This document shows, piece by piece, positions 1-8,483 of a stretch of 64,000 nucleotides of DNA. Each line of letters starts with the position of its first letter. The first letter of the stretch is position 1. Origin of the DNA: Streptococcaceae bacterium AM104-57 (lineage in GTDB: Bacteria > Bacillota > Bacilli > Lactobacillales > Streptococcaceae). The notes under the pieces were generated by a model. It saw only the letters and a list, made by a program, of their open reading frames with translations. It was not told where the DNA came from and searched no databases. The stretch lies in the NCBI GenBank assembly GCA_027659245.1, contig JAQDPW010000001.1, forward strand, positions 62,001-126,000. Direction: 5' to 3'. The position numbers were made by a program, and so were the translations under genes.

Positions 1-621
1 TACGATGATGTACAAGAGCCAAATGAACGCGAGTTAGCCTTGGTGGATACCTATGCCCAACGCAATCCAGGGGAAATTAGCCATATCTATGGTTTGGAAT
101 TGCCTCTCTTACAAGAGGACCGTGTAGCCTTCCTAAAACGTTTCTTTTTTGAGCCAGCCCTTAATATCGAAGGGATTCAGTCAGGTTATCAAGGACAAGG
201 GGTTAAAACGATTTTGCCTGCAGAAGCCAGTGCCAAGTTAGAAGTCCGTTTGGTTCCTGGCTTGGACCCACATGATGTTTTGGAGAAAATCCGGAAACAA
301 CTAGACAAAAACGGCTTTGATAAGGTAGAATTATACTATACCTTGGGTGAGATGAGTTATCGAAGCGATATGAGTGCACCATCTATTCTCAATGTTATTG
401 AGTTAGCCAAGAAATTCTATCCACAGGGCGTTTCAGTCTTGCCGACCACAGCGGGAACAGGCCCTATGCATACGGTCTTTGATGCCCTAGAGGTGCCAAT
501 GGTGGCCTTTGGTCTAGGAAATGCCAATAGCCGAGATCACGGTGGAGATGAAAACGTGCGAATCGCCGATTATTACACCCATATTGAATTAGTAGAGGAG
601 CTGATTAGAAGCTATGAGTAG
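1..621 (+). CDS. M20 family metallopeptidase, C-terminal part (5' end outside window)
   Basis: The reading frame is open from the first base, so the gene starts upstream of the window; a GTG at 40 is only an internal codon. The protein belongs to the M20/M25/M40 metallopeptidases (dipeptidases and amino-acid deacylases). The visible part covers the dimerisation domain and the end of the catalytic domain, including [12 protein letters not shown] near the C-terminus, a typical late catalytic-domain segment. The stop codon overlaps the metN start by 8 bp, so the two are co-transcribed. In streptococci an M20 enzyme sits between the methionine-binding lipoprotein gene and metN, which suggests a role with imported methionine-containing or N-acyl compounds. 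That substrate is inference. Confidence 0.85.
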   Translation, partial: YDDVQEPNERELALVDTYAQRNPGEISHIYGLELPLLQEDRVAFLKRFFFEPALNIEGIQSGYQGQGVKTILPAEASAKLEVRLVPGLDPHDVLEKIRKQLDKNGFDKVELYYTLGEMSYRSDMSAPSILNVIELAKKFYPQGVSVLPTTAGTGPMHTVFDALEVPMVAFGLGNANSRDHGGDENVRIADYYTHIELVEELIRSYE

Positions 622-1675
622 AGATATTATCAAGTTAGATCAGATCGATGTGACTTTTCACCAAAAGAAGAGAACTATCACAGCGGTCAAGGATGTGACC
701 ATTCACATCCAAGAAGGGGATATCTACGGAATCGTTGGATATTCTGGAGCAGGGAAATCAACCCTAGTTCGTGTTATTAACCTCTTGCAAAAGCCATCTG
801 CAGGGAAAATCACCATTGATGACGATGTGATTTTTGATGGGAAGGTCACCTTGACGGCGGAGCAGTTACGTCGTAAACGTCAAGATATCGGGATGATTTT
901 CCAACACTTTAACCTGATGAGCCAAAAGACAGCAGAGGAAAATGTAGCCTTTGCCCTCAAACACTCTGGACTCAGCAAGGAAGAAAAGAAAGCTAAAGTA
1001 GCTAAGTTATTGGACTTGGTTGGTCTTGCGGACCGTGCCGAAAACTACCCTTCACAGCTTTCTGGAGGTCAAAAACAACGTGTGGCTATTGCGCGTGCCT
1101 TAGCAAATGATCCAAAAATCTTGATTTCAGACGAGTCGACTTCGGCTCTTGACCCTAAGACAACCAAGCAGATTTTGGCCTTGTTGCAAGATTTGAACCA
1201 AAAATTAGGCTTGACTGTTGTCTTGATTACGCATGAAATGCAGATTGTCAAAGATATTGCCAATCGTGTGGCAGTCATGCAGGATGGTCATTTAATTGAG
1301 GAGGGTAGTGTTCTTGAAATCTTCTCAGACCCTAAACAACCCTTGACCCAAGACTTTATCTCAACAGCTACAGGTATTGACGAAGCCATGGTCAAGATTG
1401 AGAAGCAAGAAATCGTGCAACACTTGTCTGAAAACAGTCTCTTGGTACAACTCAAGTATGCGGGTGCTTCAACAGACGAGCCACTTTTGAATGAATTGTA
1501 CAAGCATTACCAAGTAACAGCTAATATCCTCTATGGAAATATCGAAATCCTCGATGGTACTCCTGTTGGAGAATTGGTTGTGGTCTTGTCAGGTGAAAAA
1601 GCAGCGTTGGTAGGTGCTCAAGAAGCCATTAGTCAAGCAGGCGTACAACTAAAAGTATTGAAGGGAGGACAGTAA
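614..1675 (+). CDS. metN: Methionine ABC transporter ATP-binding protein MetN
   Basis: This is the cytoplasmic ATPase of the D/L-methionine importer MetNIQ. Walker A is GYSGAGKST (residues 42-50), the Q-loop Gln is about 97, the ABC signature LSGGQ is at 149-153, and Walker B ends in D173-E174. After the ABC domain a roughly 100-residue C-terminal extension matches the NIL domain, through which MetN senses cytoplasmic methionine and inhibits transport. At 353 residues the length is normal for the family. The ATG at 614 overlaps the upstream peptidase stop codon, and metI follows after 1 bp, so translation is probably coupled. Confidence 0.95.
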   Translation: MSRDIIKLDQIDVTFHQKKRTITAVKDVTIHIQEGDIYGIVGYSGAGKSTLVRVINLLQKPSAGKITIDDDVIFDGKVTLTAEQLRRKRQDIGMIFQHFNLMSQKTAEENVAFALKHSGLSKEEKKAKVAKLLDLVGLADRAENYPSQLSGGQKQRVAIARALANDPKILISDESTSALDPKTTKQILALLQDLNQKLGLTVVLITHEMQIVKDIANRVAVMQDGHLIEEGSVLEIFSDPKQPLTQDFISTATGIDEAMVKIEKQEIVQHLSENSLLVQLKYAGASTDEPLLNELYKHYQVTANILYGNIEILDGTPVGELVVVLSGEKAALVGAQEAISQAGVQLKVLKGGQ

Positions 1676-1676
1676 G

Positions 1677-2369
1677 ATGGAATCATTGATTCAAACCTAT
1701 TTACCAAATGTCTATAAAATGGGCTGGGCTGGTCAGGCAGGCTGGGGAACAGCCATCTACCTAACCCTTTATATGACAGTTCTTTCCTTCATCATCGGAG
1801 GGTTCTTGGGGCTTGTTGCAGGTCTTTTCCTTGTCTTGACAGCTCCAGGTGGTGTCTTGGAAAATAAGGTCGTTTTCTGGATTTTGGATAAGATTACCTC
1901 TATTTTCCGTGCGGTACCATTTATCATTCTCTTGGCAGTCTTGTCACCCTTCTCTCATCTAATCGTAGGAACAAGCATTGGTCCAAATGCGGCTATCGTA
2001 CCCCTATCTTTTGCAGTCTTTGCTTTCTTTGCTCGTCAGGTGCAGGTGGTATTGGCTGAGCTAGATGGTGGTGTTATTGAGGCGGCTCAAGCTAGCGGAG
2101 CGACATTCTGGGATATCGTAGGTGTTTACCTATCAGAAGGTCTTCCAGATTTGATCCGTGTGACGACTGTGACCTTGATTTCACTTGTTGGGGAAACAGC
2201 TATGGCTGGTGCGGTTGGAGCTGGCGGTATCGGTAACGTAGCCATTGCCTATGGATTTAACCGCTACAATCACGATGTGACCATCTTGGCGACTATCATT
2301 ATCATCTTGATTATCTTTACAATCCAGTTCTTGGGAGATTTCTTGACCAAGAAACTAAGTCATAAATAA
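1677..2369 (+). CDS. metI: Methionine ABC transporter permease MetI
   Basis: This is the membrane subunit of the methionine importer and pairs with MetN. It is a 230-residue protein with about five hydrophobic segments. The EAA-type loop that docks on the ATPase is visible as EAAQASGATFWDIV, about residues 137-150, followed by the usual GAGGIGNVA stretch. It starts directly after metN (ATG at 1677, GGAGG ribosome site just upstream) and is the last gene of the operon. The substrate-binding lipoprotein MetQ is not in the window and is probably upstream. Confidence 0.93.
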   Translation: MESLIQTYLPNVYKMGWAGQAGWGTAIYLTLYMTVLSFIIGGFLGLVAGLFLVLTAPGGVLENKVVFWILDKITSIFRAVPFIILLAVLSPFSHLIVGTSIGPNAAIVPLSFAVFAFFARQVQVVLAELDGGVIEAAQASGATFWDIVGVYLSEGLPDLIRVTTVTLISLVGETAMAGAVGAGGIGNVAIAYGFNRYNHDVTILATIIIILIIFTIQFLGDFLTKKLSHK

Positions 2370-2370
2370 A

Positions 2371-2435
2371 AGAGCCAGCTGGCTCTCAGATTGAAGAAAA
2401 AGTTCGTTGTGGACAATTTTCTTCAATCTTTTTCT
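2371..2435 (+). terminator. Rho-independent terminator after metI
   Basis: A 13-bp stem (AGATTGAAGAAAA at 2388-2400, TTTTCTTCAATCT at 2417-2429) is followed by a T-rich tract. A perfect palindrome AGAGCCAGCTGGCTCT at 2371-2386 lies just before it and right after the metI stop codon. Confidence 0.85.
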
Positions 2436-2449
2436 TTTACTAGAGAAAA

Positions 2450-2557
2450 TATAGTGGATTGAAATAAGATATGAACAGAGAGATTAGGGAAGTCAAACTA
2501 ATTTCTAGAAATATTTTTAGCAGTTGTACTGTACTGTTCTAGATTCAATCTACTATA
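2450..2557. repeat. RUP element (copy 1)
   Basis: This 108-bp unit is bounded by terminal inverted repeats: TATAGTGGATTGAA at the left and TTCAATCTACTATA at the right. Length, termini and TA-flanked ends match RUP, the pneumococcal repeat thought to be mobilised in trans by an IS630-type transposase. It closely resembles the two copies at 26622-26728 and 26852-26958. It separates metI from the dltB-like cassette, so it may mark an insertion or rearrangement point. No transposase gene is nearby. Confidence 0.85.
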
Positions 2558-2602
2558 GTAACTAAGCTCCTTTAATTACCGAAAGGGTTTGTCTACCTAC
2601 TG

Positions 2603-2623
2603 AGAGCTGTGTGGCTCTTTTTA
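2603..2623 (+). terminator. Possible small terminator hairpin
   Basis: AGAGC (2603-2607) pairs with GCTCT (2614-2618) and runs into TTTTT. The stem is only 5 bp, and nothing obvious is transcribed into it apart from read-through from metI or the RUP element. Confidence 0.4.
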
Positions 2624-2666
2624 TAAACTATATTTGTTATTCAAGTGGAATAAACCTTTGGAAGTA

Positions 2667-2675
2667 TGGTATAAT
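2667..2675 (+). promoter_or_regulatory. Extended -10 promoter for the dltB-like operon
   Basis: TGGTATAAT is a perfect extended -10 (TG at 2667-2668, TATAAT at 2670-2675), about 79 bp before the ATG at 2754. It is the only strong promoter-like site seen after the RUP element, so the cassette probably has its own transcription start. Confidence 0.7.
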
Positions 2676-2753
2676 GAGAAAGCATATTTCGATATGACTA
2701 AGGTAGTAATCTATCTGTAGAGAATTATGAAATGATAAAGGAGTTCGGCTAGT

Positions 2754-3908
2754 ATGAATTATTTTGAGGGGAATGAGTTTTTCCTTCTATTGTTTGTAGT
2801 TTTACTGATTGGCTTTGTATTAAACTACTTTGGCAAGCGTAAGGATTATTATATTTTAAGTCTGTCAATTTTATTTGCAGGAGCCATCTATGGTAAGAGC
2901 AAAGCCATGGTTGTTTATCTATTGGCATTCATCATTTACCAGTATTTTCTGGTTTTCATAGCACAAAAAATGGATTCAAAACAGTTGAAACCACTGGTTG
3001 TGTTATCCATTTTACCTATAGTGGTCAATAAAGTCTTTGCCTTAACCCAGCTACATTTGTTGGCTTTTATTGGGATTTCTTATATGTCCTTTAAAACTAT
3101 CCAAATCATGCTAGAAATATCGGATGGTTTAATCAAAGAAAAAATCAGTGTAAAAGATTATCTGCAGTTTCTACTCTTTTTCCCTACAGTTAGTTCGGGA
3201 CCAATCGATCGTAGCAGAAGATTTCTAAAAGAGATCAATGAAGTCATGCCTAGAAAAGACTATCTAGAGTTAGCAGGTGATGGTGTTTATCGCATCGTTT
3301 TAGGCCTTCTCTACAAGGTTGTTTTATCGACCTATGTTTACCAGATGCTACTTGCTCTAAGCAATACTGGGACAGTTGTCTACTCAATCAAATATATGTA
3401 CCTGTATACTCTCTATCTGTTCTTTGACTTTGCGGGGTATAGTTTGATGGCTGTTGGAAGCAGTAATATTTTGGGCATTCAGACACCGATGAATTTCAAT
3501 AAACCTTTCTTGAGTGTTGATATCAAGGATTTCTGGACTAGATGGCACATCACCTTGTCAACTTGGTTGAGAGATTTTGTATTTTCAAGAGTTTTGATGC
3601 AGGTTATCAGAAAAAAATGGTTTAAGAATAGATTGCACAATGCAGCCTATGCCTATATGGTCAATATGCTGGTCATGGGATTTTGGCATGGAATTAGTAT
3701 CAGCTATATCGCTTATGGATTTTACCATGGAGTTCTGATGTCTGGATTTGAAATTTATCAAAAGAAAAGCAATTTTTATAAGAAGCATAAAAATAAAACT
3801 TGGTACAAACTAATGAGTTGGTTTGTGACCATGAATTTAGTTATGGTTGGTTTCTTTATCTTTTCAGGTGAACCTTATAAGATAATCAGGACAATTTTAA
3901 GTAGATAA
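2754..3908 (+). CDS. MBOAT-family acyltransferase, DltB-like
   Basis: This polytopic membrane protein (384 residues) belongs to the membrane-bound O-acyltransferase family. Visible hallmarks are KDFWTRWH (258-265), followed by a region like the DltB/AlgI cytoplasmic helix, and FWHG (310-313) holding the presumed catalytic His312. In DltABCD, DltB takes the D-alanyl group from the carrier protein DltC and passes it outward for teichoic acid esterification. Here the next genes encode a DltD-like protein and a DltX-like microprotein, but no DltA ligase or DltC carrier is present. It therefore either uses the carrier from the main dlt operon or transfers a different acyl group. This is a paralogue rather than dltB of a canonical operon. 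The family call is firm; the substrate is unknown. Confidence 0.85.
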   Translation: MNYFEGNEFFLLLFVVLLIGFVLNYFGKRKDYYILSLSILFAGAIYGKSKAMVVYLLAFIIYQYFLVFIAQKMDSKQLKPLVVLSILPIVVNKVFALTQLHLLAFIGISYMSFKTIQIMLEISDGLIKEKISVKDYLQFLLFFPTVSSGPIDRSRRFLKEINEVMPRKDYLELAGDGVYRIVLGLLYKVVLSTYVYQMLLALSNTGTVVYSIKYMYLYTLYLFFDFAGYSLMAVGSSNILGIQTPMNFNKPFLSVDIKDFWTRWHITLSTWLRDFVFSRVLMQVIRKKWFKNRLHNAAYAYMVNMLVMGFWHGISISYIAYGFYHGVLMSGFEIYQKKSNFYKKHKNKTWYKLMSWFVTMNLVMVGFFIFSGEPYKIIRTILSR

Positions 3909-3955
3909 AGAAATTTAAAGAAATCTGCTAAATCAAGGAGATTGGACAAAACAAG

Positions 3956-5128
3956 ATGATTAAGTTAAAAGCATTTTTACTATCGCTTGTGCTCGTAATT
4001 GTGACACTTGCCCTTTTAAATGTGACATATGTCAAGAAGGTTGATAATTATTATAAAGTCAAGGACAATAGTATTCGCTACAGCACTTCTTATGAAAAGT
4101 ATAAAAGTAGAGATATTCTAACAAATAATATCACTCCCAACACACTAGTTCTACTGGGTTCCTCAGAGTTAGTTGCGACGATAAATGAGGATTACCATCC
4201 CAATAAAATTTTTAACTACAATGATTTTAATATCATGCAGATAGGAACCAGTTATTCCCAAAATATCATTCAAGCTACAACCTTGGGCTCGATTGAAGGA
4301 GCTATGAGTAAGCGAAAAGTAGCCATCGTAGAGTCTGTTCAATGGTTTGAAAAGGATGGAACCCATCAAGATGCTTTTTTAAATAAGGCTTCTCAGGAAC
4401 ATATTTTCCACATGCTAGATAATGAGAAAATCAGTAAGGAAACCAAAGAAAAACTAATCAATCGCATTATTGAGATTACCAAAGGGAATAAACAACAGAA
4501 CGATATCTATAAAAAGTATAAAAGTTATTTCATAGACGGGAGAGGGACCATTGTTGATAAAAAATTATTGGAACTTGACAATGCCGTTTATTCCTTCAAG
4601 CTTAAACGAAAATTCTATGAAAATCATGCCAAATCAGATTATCCTTCATTAGGGGATAAAACACCTGCCTATAATTGGGAGCAGCTGACAGATCAATTTG
4701 TAGCAGAAGTTAAAAAGAAAACAGACAATAATGATTATGCTGTAGATAACAACTACTACAATACTTATTTGAGAGATCGCTATGCTTCATTGAAAGATTC
4801 TAACAAAGATTTGAGCTACTTGGAGTCACCAGAGTATTCAGATATGGAGCTCTTCTTGACAGTTGCTAAGGAATTGGGAATTGAAGTTGAAGTTATTATA
4901 CTCCCAGTAAATGGTAAGTGGAATGATTACACAGGTGTCTCACGAGAAATGCGTGAGAAAACTTATAAAAAAATAGAAAATGTTGCCAAAAGCCATGGTG
5001 CTACTGTGTTAAACTATGGAAATAAAGAGTATGAAGATTACTTTTTATTTGACGTGATGCACGTTGGGGTGAAAGGATGGATGGAAGTTGAAAAAGAACT
5101 TTACAAATTTGCAAATGAAACTAACTGA
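3956..5128 (+). CDS. DltD-like extracytoplasmic acyl-transfer protein
   Basis: The protein (390 residues) has one N-terminal membrane anchor (about residues 5-23) and a DltD/SGNH-like outer domain. The nucleophile motif is GSSE (68-71, Ser70) and the late dyad is DVMH (Asp366, His369), both placed as in DltD. In the dlt pathway DltD completes transfer of D-alanine to lipoteichoic acid on the outer face of the membrane. It follows the MBOAT gene by 47 bp with an AAGGAG site before the ATG, and it overlaps the start of the DltX-like ORF. The middle section is rich in Lys, Asn and Asp. It is probably the partner of the upstream MBOAT protein; the acyl group and acceptor are not known. Confidence 0.85.
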   Translation: MIKLKAFLLSLVLVIVTLALLNVTYVKKVDNYYKVKDNSIRYSTSYEKYKSRDILTNNITPNTLVLLGSSELVATINEDYHPNKIFNYNDFNIMQIGTSYSQNIIQATTLGSIEGAMSKRKVAIVESVQWFEKDGTHQDAFLNKASQEHIFHMLDNEKISKETKEKLINRIIEITKGNKQQNDIYKKYKSYFIDGRGTIVDKKLLELDNAVYSFKLKRKFYENHAKSDYPSLGDKTPAYNWEQLTDQFVAEVKKKTDNNDYAVDNNYYNTYLRDRYASLKDSNKDLSYLESPEYSDMELFLTVAKELGIEVEVIILPVNGKWNDYTGVSREMREKTYKKIENVAKSHGATVLNYGNKEYEDYFLFDVMHVGVKGWMEVEKELYKFANETN

Positions 5129-5246
5129 CACACAACGTTTACTATTGTGGACCTTGTTTTTCTACACGGTTATTTTAAGCATCGTGATTTATTCTCTTGT
5201 CACAGATTTTTCAAATATTCAAGAATTCATTTACAGTGAATTTTAA
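5115..5246 (+). CDS. DltX-like membrane microprotein (43 aa)
   Basis: This short ORF starts at the ATG inside the last codons of the DltD-like gene (14-bp overlap, different frame). It encodes 43 residues: a short polar start, one transmembrane segment (about residues 8-30), and the C-terminus EFIYSEF. DltX proteins of dlt operons have the same layout: about 45-50 residues, one helix, and an aromatic C-terminal motif of the F-x-Y-x-x-F type whose Tyr has been proposed to carry the acyl group between DltB and DltD. The size, topology, C-terminal motif and position all fit. There is no strong Shine-Dalgarno site, so translational coupling to the upstream gene is likely. In canonical operons dltX precedes dltA; here it is last. 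Confidence 0.75.
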   Translation: MKLTDTQRLLLWTLFFYTVILSIVIYSLVTDFSNIQEFIYSEF

Positions 5247-5264
5247 ATATTTCATTAAAAAAAA

Positions 5265-5307
5265 GCCCCTTGTCTCTAATATTCATCTGAGACAAGGAGC
5301 TTTTTTT
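5265..5307. terminator. Bidirectional terminator between dltX-like gene and ECF gene
   Basis: The arms GCCCCTTGTCTC (5265-5276) and GAGACAAGGAGC (5289-5300) form a 12-bp stem with one mismatch. It is flanked by A-rich and T-rich tracts on opposite sides, so it can end transcription from both convergent units. Confidence 0.88.
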
Positions 5308-5308
5308 G

Positions 5309-5878
5309 TTACTGTTTCTGTGTTAATTTCTTACTGAGCGCTTGTCCAATAAGGGCGCCAAGTAAAGCGCCGATGAGAACACTTGTGATAAAGAGGAGGA
5401 TATTAGCAGGATTCGGTGCAACCATAATGCGATCGATATAGTCCTGGGATTTTCCACGAGCAACTAGAGTAGCCATATAGGCTTGAGGGGTCAACCACAT
5501 GAGTAGGATGGGACCGGTAGTGCTAAAAGCAAAGACTAGAAAGGAAAGAAGGTTCTTGACCTTATCTTTGTAGTGGCCAAGATGAGCGATGCCATCTGCT
5601 GCAAGACCGCAGATAATTCCTGGCAGAAAGGCTCCAGCACCATGCTTGCTCCCGAGGAAAAATAGAGAAATTACAAGTCCAATCGTAGTAATCGCTCCAA
5701 AACGAGGCACTTTTGCTAAAAGGATCATATAGACGCTACCACCCACAAGAGCAGAAAAGGCAGAGGCGTAAAACATATTTCCAGTGTGGTCGACAAGGTT
5801 TCCTAGTAGAACACCCACTCCGATACAGAGAAAGTAGACAAGAGCAGCTACAAGGGTTGTCAAGATATTCTTTTTCAT
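5309..5878 (-). CDS. MptD/Trep_Strep family ECF-transporter S-component-like protein
   Basis: A 189-residue integral membrane protein with five or six hydrophobic segments, matching the MptD (Trep_Strep) family of putative energy-coupling-factor substrate-binding components. The start MKKNILTTLVAALVYF, a GxGAGAFLPGIICG-like loop in the middle and the basic C-terminus are typical. No ECF ATPase or EcfT gene is adjacent, so it would have to share the common ECF module. The substrate is unknown. It is transcribed alone on the minus strand and ends in the shared terminator. A GGAGAA ribosome site precedes its ATG. Confidence 0.75.
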   Translation of the reverse strand: MKKNILTTLVAALVYFLCIGVGVLLGNLVDHTGNMFYASAFSALVGGSVYMILLAKVPRFGAITTIGLVISLFFLGSKHGAGAFLPGIICGLAADGIAHLGHYKDKVKNLLSFLVFAFSTTGPILLMWLTPQAYMATLVARGKSQDYIDRIMVAPNPANILLFITSVLIGALLGALIGQALSKKLTQKQ

Positions 5879-5970
5879 AAGTTCTCCTTCGTATATCTGA
5901 TGTTATTCATTGTATCATGCCTGGCTCAGATTGTAAATGCTGGCGTGGAACTAGTATTTATTAGGAAATG

Positions 5971-5979
5971 TGGTAAAAT
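5971..5979 (+). promoter_or_regulatory. Extended -10 promoter for the Rgg-type gene
   Basis: TGGTAAAAT (TG at 5971-5972, hexamer 5974-5979) lies 30 bp before the ATG at 6010. GTAAGAGG acts as ribosome site. Confidence 0.6.
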
Positions 5980-6009
5980 AGGAAAAAATAAAAGACGAGT
6001 GGTAAGAGG

Positions 6010-6861
6010 ATGAAGAATTTAGGAAAAGTTTTTAAAGAGTTAAGGGAGTCCAGAAAAATCTCCTTGAGAAAAGCAACAGGTGGTCGCTTTTCAGCATCCT
6101 TATTGTCGCGTTTTGAAAATGGTCAGAGTGAAATATCTGCTCCAAAGTTAATCACAGCTTTGGAGAATATTCATGCGAGTATGGAAGAATTGTTATTTTT
6201 AGCGAGAGGCTTTCACCACGATGCCTATTCTGAATTTAGAAACAGAATAGTTGAGGCTATTGACCCTCAAGATTTGACATCCTTGCGCACTCTCTACCAG
6301 AGAGAATATCAACAACTTCCTTTTTCAAAAGATAGACAGCAACACATTCTCAATGCTATTTTGATAAAATCCTATATGAAAGCTATTGATGAGACGGTTA
6401 CATTGACCTCTGAGGAAGAAAGAGTCCTACATGATTATCTATTCTCTGTTGAAATTTGGGGGCTCTATGAACTTTCGTTCTTTTCTTCCTGCTCTCCTCT
6501 TTTATCAGTCCAGCTTTTGACAAAGTATACTCGGGAAATGTTGCGGAAGTCAGATTTCTTGCAAGGAGTGGGGAAAAATCGGAATATGATGCACACCTTG
6601 CTCCTCAATGGTTTTATGGCCTGTATTGAAGTTGATGATGTTACCAATGCCCTTTATTTCAAAAAACAAATTGAAAAGAACTTCTTTGAAGAAAACGAAA
6701 CCTATTTTCGAATAGTCTACCTATGGGCAGAAGGTTTGCTTGATAGTAAGCAAGGAAGAGCGGAGGAAGGACAGAGAAAAATGGAGGACGCTGTCCGTAT
6801 TTTTGAAATGATCGGTTGTAGCAAATCTGCAGATTATTATAGAAGTGCCATAGAGTATTGA
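6010..6861 (+). CDS. Rgg/GadR/MutR family transcriptional regulator
   Basis: A 283-residue cytoplasmic regulator with an N-terminal XRE-type helix-turn-helix (about residues 5-60, including SASLLSRFENGQSEIS) and a long all-helical C-terminal domain of the Rgg type, which in many members binds short hydrophobic peptides. The length is normal. No small SHP-type pheromone gene is evident in the flanking intergenic DNA, so ligand and targets cannot be assigned. It is a single-gene unit with a BOX element after its stop codon; the downstream MFS gene has its own promoter-like sequence. It could control that MFS gene, but this is only suggested by position. Confidence 0.85.
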   Translation: MKNLGKVFKELRESRKISLRKATGGRFSASLLSRFENGQSEISAPKLITALENIHASMEELLFLARGFHHDAYSEFRNRIVEAIDPQDLTSLRTLYQREYQQLPFSKDRQQHILNAILIKSYMKAIDETVTLTSEEERVLHDYLFSVEIWGLYELSFFSSCSPLLSVQLLTKYTREMLRKSDFLQGVGKNRNMMHTLLLNGFMACIEVDDVTNALYFKKQIEKNFFEENETYFRIVYLWAEGLLDSKQGRAEEGQRKMEDAVRIFEMIGCSKSADYYRSAIEY

Positions 6862-6883
6862 GTATTCGCAACTAGATAAATTA

Positions 6884-6988
6884 ATACTCTTCGAAAATCA
6901 AATTCAAACCACGTCAGCTTCGCCTTGCCGTACTCAAGTACAGCCTGCGGCTCGCTTCCTAGTTTGCTCTTTGATTTTCATTGAGTAT
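6884..6988 (+). repeat. BOX element (boxA-boxC form)
   Basis: This 105-bp element begins ATACTCTTCGAAAATC and ends GATTTTCATTGAGTAT, so the ends pair to form a long stem. It contains boxA- and boxC-like sequence with no boxB insert. It is nearly the same as the copies at 33861-33964 and 43543-43647. It lies between the rgg-like gene and the MFS gene. Nothing else is seen in the rest of this roughly 290-bp gap except a promoter-like TGCTATACT at 7104-7112. Confidence 0.92.
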
Positions 6989-7155
6989 AAATTAAAACGA
7001 TAGGACTGTGAAGATACTTATTAGTAGTAGAAAATTCTAGCGTTTTCGTTATTCGTTTAATCTGTTGCATATATTCAAAAAAGTGTTCTCAAGGGCTTCT
7101 TGATGCTATACTAGAGCTACCATAAAAGTAGAATGTGAGAAAGAAAGGAATCTAT

Positions 7156-8403
7156 ATGAAACTATTACTAAGAAATCAAGCATACAGAGTTTTGAGTTTA
7201 TCACGATTTTTCAATGCTTTTGGCGCTTCCATTTTTAATTTAGTATTTGTGGTCTATGCCTCGACTTTGCCAGAGGCTTCTGTTGCCGTTGCTATGGCGA
7301 ATGTTGTGATGATGCTTCCAACTCTTTTTACAGTTTTTGTGGGAATTCGGGCAGATTATACCAAGGACAAGGTCAAATGGATGACCTATGTCGGTTTATT
7401 TCAGGCGGTTTTATTTTTTCTAGCAGCCCTAGTTGTTCAGCAAGCTAGTTTCTTTGCATTTTCGATCCTTTGCCTCATCAATGTCCTTAGTGATGTAGCC
7501 AGTGATTTTGCTGGTGGCTTGCGAATGCCTCTCGTTAAAGAAAAGGTAGCAGAGTCAGATCTGATGGAGGCCTATTCCTTTTCGCAGTTTATTACCTACA
7601 TCTCTGCTATTGGTGGCCAAGCTTTTGGAGTTTGGCTATTAGGGGTGTCAACACAGAACTTTTCGCTTGTAGCGGGAATCAATGCCATATTTTTCCTAGT
7701 GTCAGCTCTCATTCTCTTTTTAGGAAGGGCTGAATTAAGCTTATCAATTCCACTTGTTGATAGTAAATCACTGAAAAATGAGAAGCTTTCTATCAAAGAT
7801 CAGTTTTTAACGATTTACGGAAACTTACGTCTCGTTTTTCTTAAAAGTGGACAGAAAAACTTTGGTTTTATGCTCTTTGCTATCTTGATTATCAATGCTT
7901 TGGGTGGTGCCTTAGGTGGTATCTATAACATCTTCCTTTTAAATCATTCCTTACTGAATTTTTCCTACAAGGATGCATTGTTTATCTTACAATTGATTAC
8001 CTTATTAGCAGTTATCATCAGTAGCCTTACTGGCAATGATTATTTTGGGAAGCAATCTCTGCCTAGATTGATGATGTGGGTTACATTAGGAGCCAGTCTA
8101 GTTGGTCTAGCTAATTTGTTAAACCAAGTCTTGCTCGGGATGCTTTTCGTCTTTTTTACCATGTATGTTTCTGGGAAAATTTCTCCAAAGATTAGTGCTC
8201 TGCTCATGAAAAATCTTGCTCCAGAGGTTCTCTCTCGTACCAGTAATTTTTTAGGTTTGTTGTTTACTCTATCTATACCAGTGGGGACGGCCTGTTTTTC
8301 ACTGGTGGCAGTATGGGATATACAGTTAACATGGGGTCTGTTTGTTGGGCTTTCCTTGCTTGCGATTCTCCTAGCTAGTCTTAATCTCAAAAATGAAATT
8401 TAG
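7156..8403 (+). CDS. Major facilitator superfamily transporter
   Basis: A 415-residue polytopic membrane protein with about twelve hydrophobic segments. The loop GIRADYTKDKVKWM after the second helix corresponds to the MFS signature loop. It resembles the bacterial efflux-type MFS proteins of streptococci; the substrate cannot be told. The open frame reaches a GTG at 7135, but the ATG at 7156 is better placed behind AAGAAAGGA, so it was chosen. A TGCTATACT extended -10 lies at 7104-7112, about 45 bp before the start. It is monocistronic and followed by the hisS promoter. Confidence 0.85.
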   Translation: MKLLLRNQAYRVLSLSRFFNAFGASIFNLVFVVYASTLPEASVAVAMANVVMMLPTLFTVFVGIRADYTKDKVKWMTYVGLFQAVLFFLAALVVQQASFFAFSILCLINVLSDVASDFAGGLRMPLVKEKVAESDLMEAYSFSQFITYISAIGGQAFGVWLLGVSTQNFSLVAGINAIFFLVSALILFLGRAELSLSIPLVDSKSLKNEKLSIKDQFLTIYGNLRLVFLKSGQKNFGFMLFAILIINALGGALGGIYNIFLLNHSLLNFSYKDALFILQLITLLAVIISSLTGNDYFGKQSLPRLMMWVTLGASLVGLANLLNQVLLGMLFVFFTMYVSGKISPKISALLMKNLAPEVLSRTSNFLGLLFTLSIPVGTACFSLVAVWDIQLTWGLFVGLSLLAILLASLNLKNEI

Positions 8404-8444
8404 GTGTTAGTCTTCTTTTCACACTGTCGCTATCCCTTCATTTA

Positions 8445-8453
8445 TGGTAAAAT
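8445..8453 (+). promoter_or_regulatory. Extended -10 promoter for hisS
   Basis: TGGTAAAAT (hexamer 8448-8453) lies 30 bp before the hisS ATG. The leader is short and has no T-box sequence, so tRNA-sensing control of hisS is not indicated. Confidence 0.65.
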
Positions 8454-8483
8454 AGGACTATTAAGTTAGAAAGAGGATTCCCT

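Noticed and set aside
2450-2557. Insertion sequence or transposon carrying the dltB-like cassette
   Set aside because: Only one RUP copy is present on the left and no repeat or transposase on the right, so a composite element is not supported.
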